A stretch of 64,000 nt of DNA from Kiloniellaceae bacterium (GTDB lineage: Bacteria; Pseudomonadota; Alphaproteobacteria; Kiloniellales; Kiloniellaceae). The first letter of the stretch is position 1. Each line of letters starts with the position of its first letter. This document shows positions 24,529-37,683 of the stretch, piece after piece. The DNA lies in contig WHTV01000012.1 in assembly GCA_009377535.1 (NCBI GenBank), positions 1-64,000 on the forward strand. Direction: 5' to 3'. Position numbers and translations under genes: made by a program. The notes under the pieces were generated by a model. It was given only the letters and a program-made list of their open reading frames with translations, searched no databases and was not told the origin of the DNA.

Positions 24529-24960
24529 TCACTCCGGGTCGCGCAGGCGGTCGAGGGCGCGGCGGTCGCGCTTGGTCGGGCGGCCGGCGCCGGGGTCGCG
24601 GCGCGCGGCGGCGAGGGCATCGGGCGTGCCGGCGGGCAGGCGACTCTCGGGGGTCTGCGGCTTCAGGTCTTCGTAGAGCGCCTGCGCCTCGCTGGCCGGC
24701 CCGCGGCGGGCGCCCAGTGCCAACACCTTCACGACGCGGATGTGGCGCGCCTGAGGAAAGGTCAGCACGTCGCCGGGCTTCACCTTGTGGTGCGGCTTGA
24801 CCACACCGAGGCCGGAGAGGCGCAGCTTGCCGGCCTGACAGAGCTGGGTGGCGAGGCTGCGGCTCTTGAAGAAGCGCGCGTGCCACAGCCACTTGTCGGC
24901 ACGCAGGCCCGTCGGGATGGGTGGGCCCAGACCCTCCTGCTGACCGCCGGCTTCGTTCAT
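24529..24960 (-). CDS. S4-domain RNA-binding protein (HslR/Hsp15-like)
   Basis: The 143-residue protein begins with an S4 RNA-binding domain (about 18-80; LRADKWLWHARFFKSRSLAT ... VKPGDVLTF), followed by a basic tail rich in arginine, proline and aspartate. This is the Hsp15-like group that binds stalled 50S ribosomal subunits in E. coli. The ATG at 24960 overlaps the helicase stop by 4 bases, so it is translationally coupled to it. Confidence 0.9.
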   Translation of the reverse strand: MNEAGGQQEGLGPPIPTGLRADKWLWHARFFKSRSLATQLCQAGKLRLSGLGVVKPHHKVKPGDVLTFPQARHIRVVKVLALGARRGPASEAQALYEDLKPQTPESRLPAGTPDALAAARRDPGAGRPTKRDRRALDRLRDPE

Positions 24961-27698
24961 TCGCCGCCGAGGGAGAGCTGTCGCAGGATGGCGAAGGGCG
25001 AATCCGCCATGCGCTTTTCCTCGCGCCGGCGCGCTTCTGCCTGGCGCGCGGCCGGCGCCAGGTCGAGTGCCGTCCGCTTCCCGCGCGGCCTCTGCTTCCT
25101 GCCGGCCTGCTGAGCCGGCGCCTCGAGGCCGTCCGCCTGGGCTTTCTGAGGCGTCTTTTTCCGGGCCGGCGTCTGTCTGCGGGGCTCCTTGCGCCGGAAG
25201 TGCGCCTGCCCTTCGGCGGTGCTGTGTCGGCGGTAGCCGAGCACGAAGAGCAGCGCCTCCAGGTCGGACTCGCCGCAATCGGCCAGAGCGCAGAGCGCGG
25301 GGGTGTTGGTGTCGGCGCCCGCTTGCGGCGCTTCGCGCTTGGCGGCGTCCGGATTGTCGCCAGTCACTTCAGCGGCCGGCTTCACTGTGGCCAGCTTGTA
25401 GACTTCGCGGGCCAGCCGCTCCAGCACGTCGGCGCGCACGGCGAAGGCGGAGCGGTCCTGGCGCGTGATGCGGCGATAGCCGATGGCGTGACAGAAGTCA
25501 TCCAGCGTCGCCGGCTCGCCGGTGGGCAGATCGAATGTCTTGGCGCCCGCCTCCGGTAGTGCCGGCACCGAGCAGCCGTGGCGCACCGCCCACAGCCTCG
25601 CGCGCAGCTCCAGCATGCGCGGGTGCTGCAGCTTCGGCATGAAGAGGCTGGCGGCGCCGAGGCGCAGGCCGAGCTCGGCCAGAGTCTTGCGGTCGGCCTT
25701 GGTGAGCGCCTTCATCTGCGCCGACAGGGGGCGCCGCGGCAGCGTGCCCAGCGCCTCGACCAGCTGGAACAGCAGCCCGCGGCCCGGCGGCGACAACTCG
25801 GCCTCCTGTGCCTTGATGAGCGGCTTCAACTGCGCGCGGATGTGGCGGGTGAGCCAGGCGGCGGCACGCTTGCGCAGGCGTTCGCGCGCCGGGCCGTCGA
25901 GGAAGTCGCTGTGCAGCACCTCGATGCGCGGCGTCAGCACGGTGTCGCCGGCGGCCAACCGCGCGAAGGGGGTGCCGCGCCAGGCGATGCGATCCTCCAC
26001 CAGGGTGAACGCGCCGTCGTTGTCCTGCTCCAGGCGCTTCACGCGGCGCGGCATCTCGTCGGTCAGCGCACGCCGGGCCGCGGTCAGCAGTTGGCGCACG
26101 TCCGTGCCGCTGACCTCCTCGTCGGGGCGGAACTCGAGGCCGTGGAGGCGGCCGACGAACTCGCCCTCGACCAGCACCTCGCCGTTCTTGCGGACTGCGC
26201 CGATCAGCGCGCCCTCGCCGCGCAGGCGGCGCACCAGCACTGCCGTGCGGCGGTCGACGAAGCGCTGGGTCAGGCGCTCGTGCAGGGCGTCGGAGAGCGC
26301 GTCTTCGATGGCGCGGGCGCGGCCCTGCCAATGGGCATTGTCCGCCAGCCAGTCGCCGCGGTGGGTGATGTAGGTCCAGGTGCGGATGTGCGCGATGCGT
26401 TGGATCAGGTGGTCGATATCGCCGTCGATGCGATCGAGGCGCGCGAGCTGGCCGCCGACCCAGTCTTCCGGCAATTGCAGGCCGTTGCGCATCAGGCGCA
26501 GGTAGAGTTGCGACAGCAGCTGGGCGTGGTGGTCGGAGAGGATCTTGCGGAAGTCCGGCACCTGGCAGACCTCCCACAGCAGGGCCACCGAATCGGCCGA
26601 TGTGGCCAGCTGGGCGATCTCCGGGTCGCGCGCCAGGCTGGCCAGCGCCAACTGGTCTTCGGCATTGCGCACCAGCAGCAGCTCCGATCGCGGCGGGCGC
26701 GCGTCCAGACTCTTCAGCAGCAGCGCTGGGTTGCGGAAGTCCAGATCGACGTTGCGCCAGTGCACGAAGGTGACGGGATCGAAGCGATGGTTCTCCACCG
26801 CATCGACCAACTCCTGGCTCAAGGGGCCGACCTCGCCGGTGGTGCCGAAGGTGCCGTCGCTCATGTGGCGCCCGGCGCGCCCGGCGATCTGGCCGATCTC
26901 CGGCGCCCTCAACTGGCGCCGGCCGCGGCCGTCGAACTTGCGCAGCTTGGCGAAGGCGACATGGTCGAGGTCGAGGTTGAGGCCCATGCCGATGGCGTCG
27001 GTGGCGACGAGGTAGTCGACCTCGCCGGCCTCGAAGAGGCCGACCTGGGCGTTGCGGGTGCGCGGGCTGAGAGCGCCCAGCACCACCGCGGTACCGCCGC
27101 GCTGGCGGCGGATCAGCTCGGCGGTGGCATAGACCTCGGCGGCGGAGAAGGCGACCACGGCGGAACGCGGCGGCAGGCGAGTCAGCTTCTGCGGGCCGGT
27201 GTAGGTGAGGGTGGAGAAGCGCGGCCTGGTGACGAACTCGGCCTTCGGCACCAGCTTCTGCAGCACCGGGCGGATGGTCTCGGCGCCGAGGAACATGGTC
27301 TCCGCGAGGCCGCGGGCATGCAGCAGGCGATCGGTGAAGACGTGGCCCCGCTCCGGGTCGGCGCAGAGCTGGATCTCGTCAACGGCAAGGAAGGAGACCG
27401 GGCGGTCGACCGGCATGGACTCGACCGTGCAGCAGAAGTAGCGCGCGCCGGCCGGAAGAATTTTTTCCTCGCCGGTGACCAGCGCCACCTGGCCAGCGCC
27501 CTTGACCTTGACCATGCGGTCGTAGTTCTCACGCGCCAGCAGGCGCAGCGGAAAGCCGATCATGCCGCTCGAGTGCCCGAGCATGCGGTCGATGGCCAGG
27601 TAGGTCTTGCCTGTATTGGTCGGGCCGAGGACGGCCGTCACCCGGCTTTGCGCGAAAAGCGACATATCACTTAAAGAATCGGGACTTTGCCGCCCCAT
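24957..27698 (-). CDS. SUV3-like superfamily 2 helicase
   Basis: The 913-residue protein resembles the mitochondrial RNA helicase SUV3. Helicase motifs include Walker A GPTNTGKT (25-32), motif II DEIQ (107-110) and motif VI QIAGRAGRH (about 275). The region to about 600 matches the SUV3 core, and the C-terminal 300 residues are basic and of low complexity at the end. The ATG at 27698 is supported by GGGAAG 8 bases upstream; MSLFAQSR at 27665 is an alternative. It is the first gene of a pair with the S4 protein, a linkage common in Alphaproteobacteria, which suggests a role in RNA or ribosome metabolism. Confidence 0.9.
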   Translation of the reverse strand: MGRQSPDSLSDMSLFAQSRVTAVLGPTNTGKTYLAIDRMLGHSSGMIGFPLRLLARENYDRMVKVKGAGQVALVTGEEKILPAGARYFCCTVESMPVDRPVSFLAVDEIQLCADPERGHVFTDRLLHARGLAETMFLGAETIRPVLQKLVPKAEFVTRPRFSTLTYTGPQKLTRLPPRSAVVAFSAAEVYATAELIRRQRGGTAVVLGALSPRTRNAQVGLFEAGEVDYLVATDAIGMGLNLDLDHVAFAKLRKFDGRGRRQLRAPEIGQIAGRAGRHMSDGTFGTTGEVGPLSQELVDAVENHRFDPVTFVHWRNVDLDFRNPALLLKSLDARPPRSELLLVRNAEDQLALASLARDPEIAQLATSADSVALLWEVCQVPDFRKILSDHHAQLLSQLYLRLMRNGLQLPEDWVGGQLARLDRIDGDIDHLIQRIAHIRTWTYITHRGDWLADNAHWQGRARAIEDALSDALHERLTQRFVDRRTAVLVRRLRGEGALIGAVRKNGEVLVEGEFVGRLHGLEFRPDEEVSGTDVRQLLTAARRALTDEMPRRVKRLEQDNDGAFTLVEDRIAWRGTPFARLAAGDTVLTPRIEVLHSDFLDGPARERLRKRAAAWLTRHIRAQLKPLIKAQEAELSPPGRGLLFQLVEALGTLPRRPLSAQMKALTKADRKTLAELGLRLGAASLFMPKLQHPRMLELRARLWAVRHGCSVPALPEAGAKTFDLPTGEPATLDDFCHAIGYRRITRQDRSAFAVRADVLERLAREVYKLATVKPAAEVTGDNPDAAKREAPQAGADTNTPALCALADCGESDLEALLFVLGYRRHSTAEGQAHFRRKEPRRQTPARKKTPQKAQADGLEAPAQQAGRKQRPRGKRTALDLAPAARQAEARRREEKRMADSPFAILRQLSLGGE

Positions 27699-27754
27699 TG
27701 CAAGGCTTCCCTTGCGGCCGGGCGAGACGATTTCGTGACGCTTTTTGTGGGAGC

Positions 27755-28480
27755 TTAGTCCTCGTCCTGCCGCGGCGCGATCAGCGGCACGAAGGCGACC
27801 GGCAGGACGATCTGCTTCTTCAGAGTGCCGTCCGCGGCCTTCTCGATACGCAGGAGGTCCTGGCGGGCGGAAAAGCGGATCGCGCCGTCGGGCAGGCCGA
27901 GCGGGATGATGAGGCGCCCGCCGGGCTTCAGCTGGTCGATGAGGGCCGGCGGGATGGCCGCGGCCGCCGCGGTCACCAGGATGGCGTCGAAGGGGGCGAC
28001 CTCCGGCCAGCCCCTAGCGCCGTCGCCCTGGCGGCAGTGCACCTTGTCGTAGCCTTGCTCCTTCAGGCGCCGGGCCGCCTCTCCGGCCAGCTCGGGCAGC
28101 GCCTCGATGGACCATACCTCGGCCCCGGTCTCCGCCAGCACGGCCGCCTGGTAGCCCGAGCCGGTGCCGATTTCGAGCACCCGGCTGCCGGAGCCCACGG
28201 CCGCGAGCTCGGTCATCAAGGCCACCACGAAGGGTTGCGAAATGGTCTGGCCATGGCCGATGGGCAACGGCCGGTTGCGGTAGGCGAGGGCCTCTTCCAT
28301 GCGCGGGACGAAGGCGTGGCGCGGCACCCGGCCCATGGCCGCCATCACCTCGGGCGCCAGCCTGTCCTTGCCAAGCCAGTGGGCGGTCTCGGCGACCTCC
28401 GCTGCGATCTGGCGCAGCAGTTCCCGCCGCTCGGCGTCGCGCGGGTCGTCTTGGTTCTGGGTCCGATCGTCTCGTGCCAT
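27755..28480 (-). CDS. pcm: protein-L-isoaspartate O-methyltransferase
   Basis: The 241-residue enzyme methylates L-isoaspartyl residues in damaged proteins so they can revert to aspartate. It contains the family pre-motif region RPLPIGHGQTISQPFVVALM and motif I VLEIGTGSGYQAAVLAE. The ATG at 28480 is chosen because AGAGGG precedes it and the frame upstream is a basic non-conserved extension. It is divergent from htpG, another protein-quality gene. Confidence 0.93.
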   Translation of the reverse strand: MARDDRTQNQDDPRDAERRELLRQIAAEVAETAHWLGKDRLAPEVMAAMGRVPRHAFVPRMEEALAYRNRPLPIGHGQTISQPFVVALMTELAAVGSGSRVLEIGTGSGYQAAVLAETGAEVWSIEALPELAGEAARRLKEQGYDKVHCRQGDGARGWPEVAPFDAILVTAAAAAIPPALIDQLKPGGRLIIPLGLPDGAIRFSARQDLLRIEKAADGTLKKQIVLPVAFVPLIAPRQDED

Positions 28481-28671
28481 GGCGGCTGCCCTCTTTCTCG
28501 GCCGCGCCGACGAAGGCGCCGCCAGCCGAGAAGGCTTGCAGTGAACATGGAATGCACACATATGTCACGCGGCTGCGTTGGGAAAGCTTTTCCCGGGGGT
28601 CCCGAGCGGCCGCCAAACGCTCGATGAGCAAGCAACCGGACACGGGCCCGCAAGAGACGGATGAAAAGGCT

Positions 28672-30557
<1,886 letters not shown>

Positions 30558-30561
<4 letters not shown>

Positions 30562-30828
30562 AGCCTTTTCTGACCAGATTGAACCATTCTGACGGAGCGG
30601 GTTTGGGTCAAGGTCAAGGGGTTGGCCGCCGGCCATAGCGGCGCTACGGCCAAGGCGAAGCCCGCAGGCCTTGGCGCAAACCCGCCCGTCCCTTCGGGTT
30701 TTCGCGCGGCGGGCGCCCAGGGCGTCGAAGGCCTTGCCCGATGCGCCGCATCGCGCTGTGCCCTTCTCCTGCCGGAGCGACCGCCGCGCGAAAACAGAAT
30801 TGATTCAATCTGGTCAGGAAAGGCTCTA
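30558..30828. repeat. 271-bp structured intergenic element with terminal inverted repeats and two hairpins
   Basis: The ends are about 34-bp inverted repeats (30558-30592 and 30795-30828) differing by a one-base indel and two substitutions; the core is TTCAATCTGGTCAG. Between them lie two hairpin units. The first has arms 30597-30613 and 30669-30685 (15/17 paired) with a nested GGCC-A-TAGCG hairpin at 30631-30651. The second has perfect 14-bp arms 30699-30712 and 30781-30794 (TTTTCGCGCGGCGG). No coding frame is supported. The layout resembles a nonautonomous MITE or a REP-like composite inserted between two convergent genes; it may also terminate transcription from both sides. Confidence 0.75.
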
Positions 30829-30835
30829 AGGGCGG

Positions 30836-31654
30836 TCAGCCCGGCGGGCCGTCGAGATCGAAGACGGCGGCGCCCAGCACCGGGCCGCCGCGTCCCTGCT
30901 GCACGATGATGGCACAGCCGCCGCGGCCTTCGGCGCGCGCCGCCTGGAGGTCGAGCGGAAAGACTTTCGCCTCGCCGGTCCAGGTCCCCAGCGCGCGCAT
31001 CTCCCGCACCACGTTGCTGTTGTGCAGGTCGCGACCGCGGTTCTCGCCGCGCGCCACCGGCGTGTCATGGCCGTCGTCGAAGGTGACCAGCCAGACCGTG
31101 GCGCCGCCGGACGGCGCCTCGCCCGCCGACAGCAACGCCCGGCCGCCATCCGTGGCGTCAAGCGTCACTTCCATCAGCGAGGGGGTTTCGGCCGACTGCT
31201 GGATGGCACGGGTGACCTCCCGGCGGTTGCTGCCGACCGCGTCGTAGCGGCCGTCCACCACCATCTGCGGCGTGTAGACGTAGCGCAGGCCGAGCTTGGC
31301 GGCGTAGTCGCGCTGGCGCTCGGTGTATTGGGCGGACGCGAAAGGATCCTTCCAGCCGATGTAGTCCCAGTAGTCGACGTGGAACGACAGCGCCAGCACG
31401 CCGGGCCGATGGGCCAGCTCGTCCAGCAGCGCATCGGCCGGCGGACAGGAGCTGCAGCCCTGCGAGGTGAACAGTTCGACAACCACCGGGCGGCCCTCGC
31501 CGGGTCCGGCGGCGAGCTGCAGCGGGGCGGGGTTTTCGTCCCTCCCGGCGCTGGCGGCCAGGCTTTCAGGTGTCGATTGGGCGGTCCAGAAGCCCAGCCC
31601 CGCGACCAGGGCGAGGGCGCCCAACGCGCCGAGTGTGGAAGTCTTCAGGCTCAT
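30836..31654 (-). CDS. DUF1223 thioredoxin-fold protein
   Basis: The 272-residue protein has an N-terminal hydrophobic signal or anchor (about 8-30) and the DUF1223 signature VELFTSQGCSSCPPAD with a CSSC pair, followed by HVDYWDYIGWKDPF and YTPQMVVDG. The fold is thioredoxin-like and the export signal places the protein in the periplasm. Its function is unknown. In several Alphaproteobacteria the gene lies next to acnA; here a transglutaminase gene stands between them. Its stop is 8 bases from the structured repeat element. Confidence 0.87.
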   Translation of the reverse strand: MSLKTSTLGALGALALVAGLGFWTAQSTPESLAASAGRDENPAPLQLAAGPGEGRPVVVELFTSQGCSSCPPADALLDELAHRPGVLALSFHVDYWDYIGWKDPFASAQYTERQRDYAAKLGLRYVYTPQMVVDGRYDAVGSNRREVTRAIQQSAETPSLMEVTLDATDGGRALLSAGEAPSGGATVWLVTFDDGHDTPVARGENRGRDLHNSNVVREMRALGTWTGEAKVFPLDLQAARAEGRGGCAIIVQQGRGGPVLGAAVFDLDGPPG

Positions 31655-31744
31655 CAGGCGTAAAACTACGGGCCTGCCGCTTCACGCGCCAGTCACGTTC
31701 GGGTGACGCCGCGGTAACACGCCAGTGAACGCCCGCCGGGCGGT

Positions 31745-32662
31745 TCAGCCGCCGGTCACGTGCACCTCGACCTCCATCCCCAGGAAGTCGTCGGCGTCGC
31801 CGAAATAGGTGCCCTGCAGCGGCACGGCCTGGAAGGGCTCGCGCACCACGGCGACGCGAATCAGGTTGGCGCCGCCGACCTGGCCGTTGGTGGGATCGAA
31901 CTCCACCCAGCCGGCGCCGGGCAGGTAGACCTGCACCCAGGCATGGGTGTCGCCGGCGCCGCGCACATCCTCGCCCATGACGACGTTGGCGCGACCGGTC
32001 AGTGTGGTATCCGTGGCCGGGTCGTAGAGATAGCCGGAGACGAAACGCGCGGCGAGGCCGAGCGCCCGCACGGCGCCCATCATGAAGGCGGCGAGATCGC
32101 GGCAGGTGCCGCCGGCGAGTTCCAGAGTCTGCACCGGCGTCTGCGTGCCCAGGGCGTAGCGCCTGTTGTAGGCGAACTGCTCGTGGATCGCGCGGGTGAT
32201 GTTCACCAGAAGGTCCTGGGTGCGCACCTGGCCGCCGCCGTCGAGGAAGCCCTTCACCCAGGCGTCGACCTTGCGCTCGGGGTCCGGGTCATCGCGCTCC
32301 GCCGAGCGGCCCAGGTCCGGGATCTCGTCGGCCGAATAACTGAAGGGATAGGTCTGCGCGTAGGGCTCGATGGCGAACTCGGGGTCGTCGAGCCCGAAGT
32401 GGTCGAGCATGATGCGGCTTTTGAGGCGCAGTTCCTCCGCGGCATCATGGAAGCTGGCCATGGCAATGGAGTTGGAGAAGACGTCGTGCAGCCAGCGCAC
32501 CTCGGCCCGCGGGGAGATGGTCAGCGAGGCGTCGAGGAGCCGTAGGTCGTGACTGTCGCGTGGCCGGAACATCAGGCGATGGTCGCCGAAGCGGACCGGC
32601 TTCCTGTAGCGATAGACCGTAGTGTGGGTAACCGTCAGCAGGGACATCTTGGGCTTCGCCAT
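31745..32662 (-). CDS. transglutaminase-like cysteine peptidase family protein
   Basis: The 305-residue protein has the bacterial transglutaminase N-terminal beta domain (TVYRYRKPVRFGDHRLMFRP) and a transglutaminase core. The catalytic triad is Cys at about 185 (LAGGTCRDLA), His at about 237 (GDTHAWVQVY) and Asp at about 252 (WVEFDPTNG). Members act as amidases or peptidases, and some genes lie with A-type-alpha-E proteins, which are not present here. It is flanked by DUF1223 and acnA on the same strand with gaps of 90 and 193 bases. Confidence 0.88.
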   Translation of the reverse strand: MAKPKMSLLTVTHTTVYRYRKPVRFGDHRLMFRPRDSHDLRLLDASLTISPRAEVRWLHDVFSNSIAMASFHDAAEELRLKSRIMLDHFGLDDPEFAIEPYAQTYPFSYSADEIPDLGRSAERDDPDPERKVDAWVKGFLDGGGQVRTQDLLVNITRAIHEQFAYNRRYALGTQTPVQTLELAGGTCRDLAAFMMGAVRALGLAARFVSGYLYDPATDTTLTGRANVVMGEDVRGAGDTHAWVQVYLPGAGWVEFDPTNGQVGGANLIRVAVVREPFQAVPLQGTYFGDADDFLGMEVEVHVTGG

Positions 32663-32855
32663 GGGCGGCCGGCCCTGAAGGGGAAAGCGGCACCGCCCGG
32701 AAGAGGGAGCGGCGATCCTAGCGGAAAGCGACTGACACCCTCAAGATATTGTATCACGTGACGGTTCTGTTGCTAAAGGAAGGCGCCTCTCCCGGTAAAG
32801 GGTCGGGGCCCCTGCGGCAAACAGGAGCCCCTCCTGATCGCAATGACGGCAGCGG

Positions 32856-35534
<2,679 letters not shown>

Positions 35535-35684
35535 GAGCATCTCTCCTTCGGTTGCGTTGGGCCGCGCCGGACACCCTGACGCCCGGCACTGCGGCGGAGC
35601 GCAGTCGCTGGGTCGGTGCATCGGCGCGCCCCGCGACCGGTTGCGACCGCTTCGCGGGAGCTCACTGTTGGGAATATGGCCGAT

Positions 35685-35712
35685 AAAATACTCTTCACCG
35701 CCCAGTTGTCCA
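35685..35712 (-). promoter_or_regulatory. predicted sigma-70 promoter of acnA
   Basis: On the minus strand TGGACA (35707-35712) and TATTTT (35685-35690) are 16 bases apart, matching the consensus at 5/6 and 4/6 in an otherwise GC-rich setting. The leader to the acnA start would be about 145 bases; nothing recognisable was seen in it. Confidence 0.45.
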
Positions 35713-35758
35713 TTGGCATTTGCCCCCTGGGAAAGCGGTTGAATCCCAGCCCTTCTAC

Positions 35759-36598
35759 CTATCGCGCCAATGGTTGGGTGGGCGCAGTCGTTCCGAGCCG
35801 GCGGGCGAGGAAGCCGGCCACGGCCGCCGCGACCGCTTCGCGCCGCTCCAGGTGGGGCTGGTGCCCGCAGCCGGGCAGCAGCAGGGTCTCGACCGGCCCG
35901 GTGGCTTTATCGGCGATGAGGCTCACCTGTTGGGCGCTGCCGTAGACGTCGGCCTCGCCCTGGATCACCAGGGCGGGGCAGGCGATGCGCGGCAGCTCGG
36001 CGCGCAGCTCGCAGCCCGCGAAACCGGGCCGCAGCCAGGTCTCCGTCCATGCACGCCAGAGGTCCGTGGTCCGCTCGCCGTGGTAGCGGGCGAGGCGGCG
36101 GCGGATCTCGCCGGCGCCGGGGTCCGCGTCGGCGGCGCGGATGCCGGCCAGGGTCATCTCTTCCACCATGACGTGGGGCGCCAGCGCGATGCAGGCGGCC
36201 GCGCGCGTGGGAAAGGCGGCGGCGTAGTTCAGGGCGATGGAGGCGCCGTCGCTGTGGCCGAAGAGGACCGGCCTGTCGATGCCGCAGGCCGCCAGCACTG
36301 CCGGCAACACCAACTCGGCTTCGCGGCGCAGATAGTCGCCGGGGCGCGGCAGGACAAGCGGCGCGGAGCGGCCGTGGCCCTGACGCTCGTAGACCAGCGT
36401 CGGCAGGCCGCAGCGTGCCGCCAGTTCCTCCGGCAAGCCCTTCCACTGGCCGATCGAGCCCAGCGCCTCGTGCAGGAATACCAGTGTCGGCGCGCTGCCC
36501 CCGATCACGCCGATGCGTCTTGCGGCGAGGCGCAGTCCGCGACCCTCCGCCTCGACGTCGACAAAGAAGTTGTGGCGGACCAGCGTCGCCGCCGTCAT
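35759..36598 (-). CDS. alpha/beta hydrolase
   Basis: The 279-residue enzyme has FLHEALGS as oxyanion-hole region, the nucleophile elbow GHSDGAS, an acid in [10 protein letters not shown] and the catalytic histidine in [11 protein letters not shown]. The [14 protein letters not shown] pattern is typical of a small hydrolase group with unknown substrates. No signal peptide is seen. It ends about 220 bases from acnA and starts 21 bases after the LysR gene on the same strand, so cotranscription with the LysR gene is likely. Confidence 0.87.
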   Translation of the reverse strand: MTAATLVRHNFFVDVEAEGRGLRLAARRIGVIGGSAPTLVFLHEALGSIGQWKGLPEELAARCGLPTLVYERQGHGRSAPLVLPRPGDYLRREAELVLPAVLAACGIDRPVLFGHSDGASIALNYAAAFPTRAAACIALAPHVMVEEMTLAGIRAADADPGAGEIRRRLARYHGERTTDLWRAWTETWLRPGFAGCELRAELPRIACPALVIQGEADVYGSAQQVSLIADKATGPVETLLLPGCGHQPHLERREAVAAAVAGFLARRLGTTAPTQPLAR

Positions 36599-36619
36599 GG
36601 CTGTCTGGAGGTCATGGCC

Positions 36620-37501
36620 TCAGAAGATGTCCTTGTTGGCGCGCACTTCTTCCTTCACGAAGTCGATGGTCTCGCGGATGCGACGCAAGGCGGCGGTGTC
36701 TTCGTGGACGACGATCCAGAAGGTGCGGGTCAGCGAGAAAGCCTTGCCCAGCACCGGCTGCAGGCCGCTGTGCTCGCCAGCCATGAAGTCCGGCAGGATG
36801 CACACGCCGGCGCCGGCCAGGGTGGCGTTCAATTGGGCGATCAGGTTGCTGCTGGAAATCTGCGGCACCACCTTGCGGCCGAGGATCGGCATGTAGTCGA
36901 GCTTGGGATCGAAGATGAGATCCGGGATGTAGCCGATCATGACCTGGGCGCTCAAGTCGTCGAGGTCGCGGATCGGCGGGTTTTCCTTCAGATAATCCGG
37001 CGCGGCGTAGAGCCTCAGGTGATAGTCGGTGAGCTTGGAGGCCAGGAGGCGCCCGGACGTCGGCCGGGTGACGGCCACGGTGAGGTCGGCCTCGCGCTTG
37101 GACAGGCTGAACACCCGCGGCATGGCGACCAGTTGGAGCTCCAGCTTGCGATGGCGCTGCGCCAGCTTGTGGATGCGCGGCGCCAGGAAACAGCTGCCGA
37201 AGCCGTCGGGCGCGCCGAGCCGCACCACCCCCTCCAGGGTCTCGTCGCGGCCCTGCAGCTGGGCCTGCGCCTGCAGGGTCGTAGTCTCCATGGCCTCGGC
37301 CGAGGGCAGCAGGCGCTGGCCCACCTCGGTCAGGCTGTAGCCCTTGGGATTGCGGTCGAAGAGGCGCGCGTCGAGCGCCGTTTCCAAGGCCTGGATGCGG
37401 CGGGCCACGGTGGCGTTGTCGACCTTCAGGCTCTTGGCCGCGGTGGTCAGCTGCCCGGTGCGCGCCACGGCGAGGAAGAACTTTAAATCGTCCCAGCGCA
37501 T
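36620..37501 (-). CDS. LysR-family transcriptional regulator
   Basis: The 293-residue protein has an N-terminal winged HTH (MRWDDLKFFLAVARTGQLTT, AAKSLKVDNATVARRIQALE) and a periplasmic-binding-like effector domain (about 90-290). The ATG at 37501 gives the canonical LysR start. It is divergent from mmsA with 182 bases between the starts, and a palindrome with a T-N11-A LysR box lies there, so mmsA is its probable target. The effector is unknown. Confidence 0.9.
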   Translation of the reverse strand: MRWDDLKFFLAVARTGQLTTAAKSLKVDNATVARRIQALETALDARLFDRNPKGYSLTEVGQRLLPSAEAMETTTLQAQAQLQGRDETLEGVVRLGAPDGFGSCFLAPRIHKLAQRHRKLELQLVAMPRVFSLSKREADLTVAVTRPTSGRLLASKLTDYHLRLYAAPDYLKENPPIRDLDDLSAQVMIGYIPDLIFDPKLDYMPILGRKVVPQISSSNLIAQLNATLAGAGVCILPDFMAGEHSGLQPVLGKAFSLTRTFWIVVHEDTAALRRIRETIDFVKEEVRANKDIF

Positions 37502-37551
37502 GATGAAGTTATCTGATAAGCTTGCGTTCTTGCAGCCATGCTCGCCGCGTC

Positions 37552-37567
37552 TTTGCAAAAATGCAAA
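37552..37567. promoter_or_regulatory. LysR-box palindrome between LysR gene and mmsA
   Basis: TTTGCA and TGCAAA form a perfect 6-bp inverted repeat around AAAA and contain a T-N11-A LysR box (37553-37565). A -10-like TGTAAT at 37607-37612 lies 40 bases downstream on the mmsA side without a recognisable -35, as expected for an activator-dependent promoter. Confidence 0.5.
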
Positions 37568-37683
37568 ATGAAAATGACAAAATGGCGGTTTTGGTGCATG
37601 GAAGAATGTAATAGGCAAAGCACTCAGAAGAGTGGCCGGACGCCCAGGTGCCCGGCGCAAGGAAGTTTGGGAGGACGCGCAAG

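Noticed and set aside
25578-27674. 698-codon plus-strand frame opposite the helicase gene
   Set aside because: Antisense shadow without recognisable motifs; the helicase frame has all SF2 motifs.
28535-28565. CTTG followed by CATATGT upstream of htpG as a sigma-32 promoter
   Set aside because: The spacer is 20 bases against 17-18 for the alphaproteobacterial consensus, and the -10 region mismatches at two key positions.
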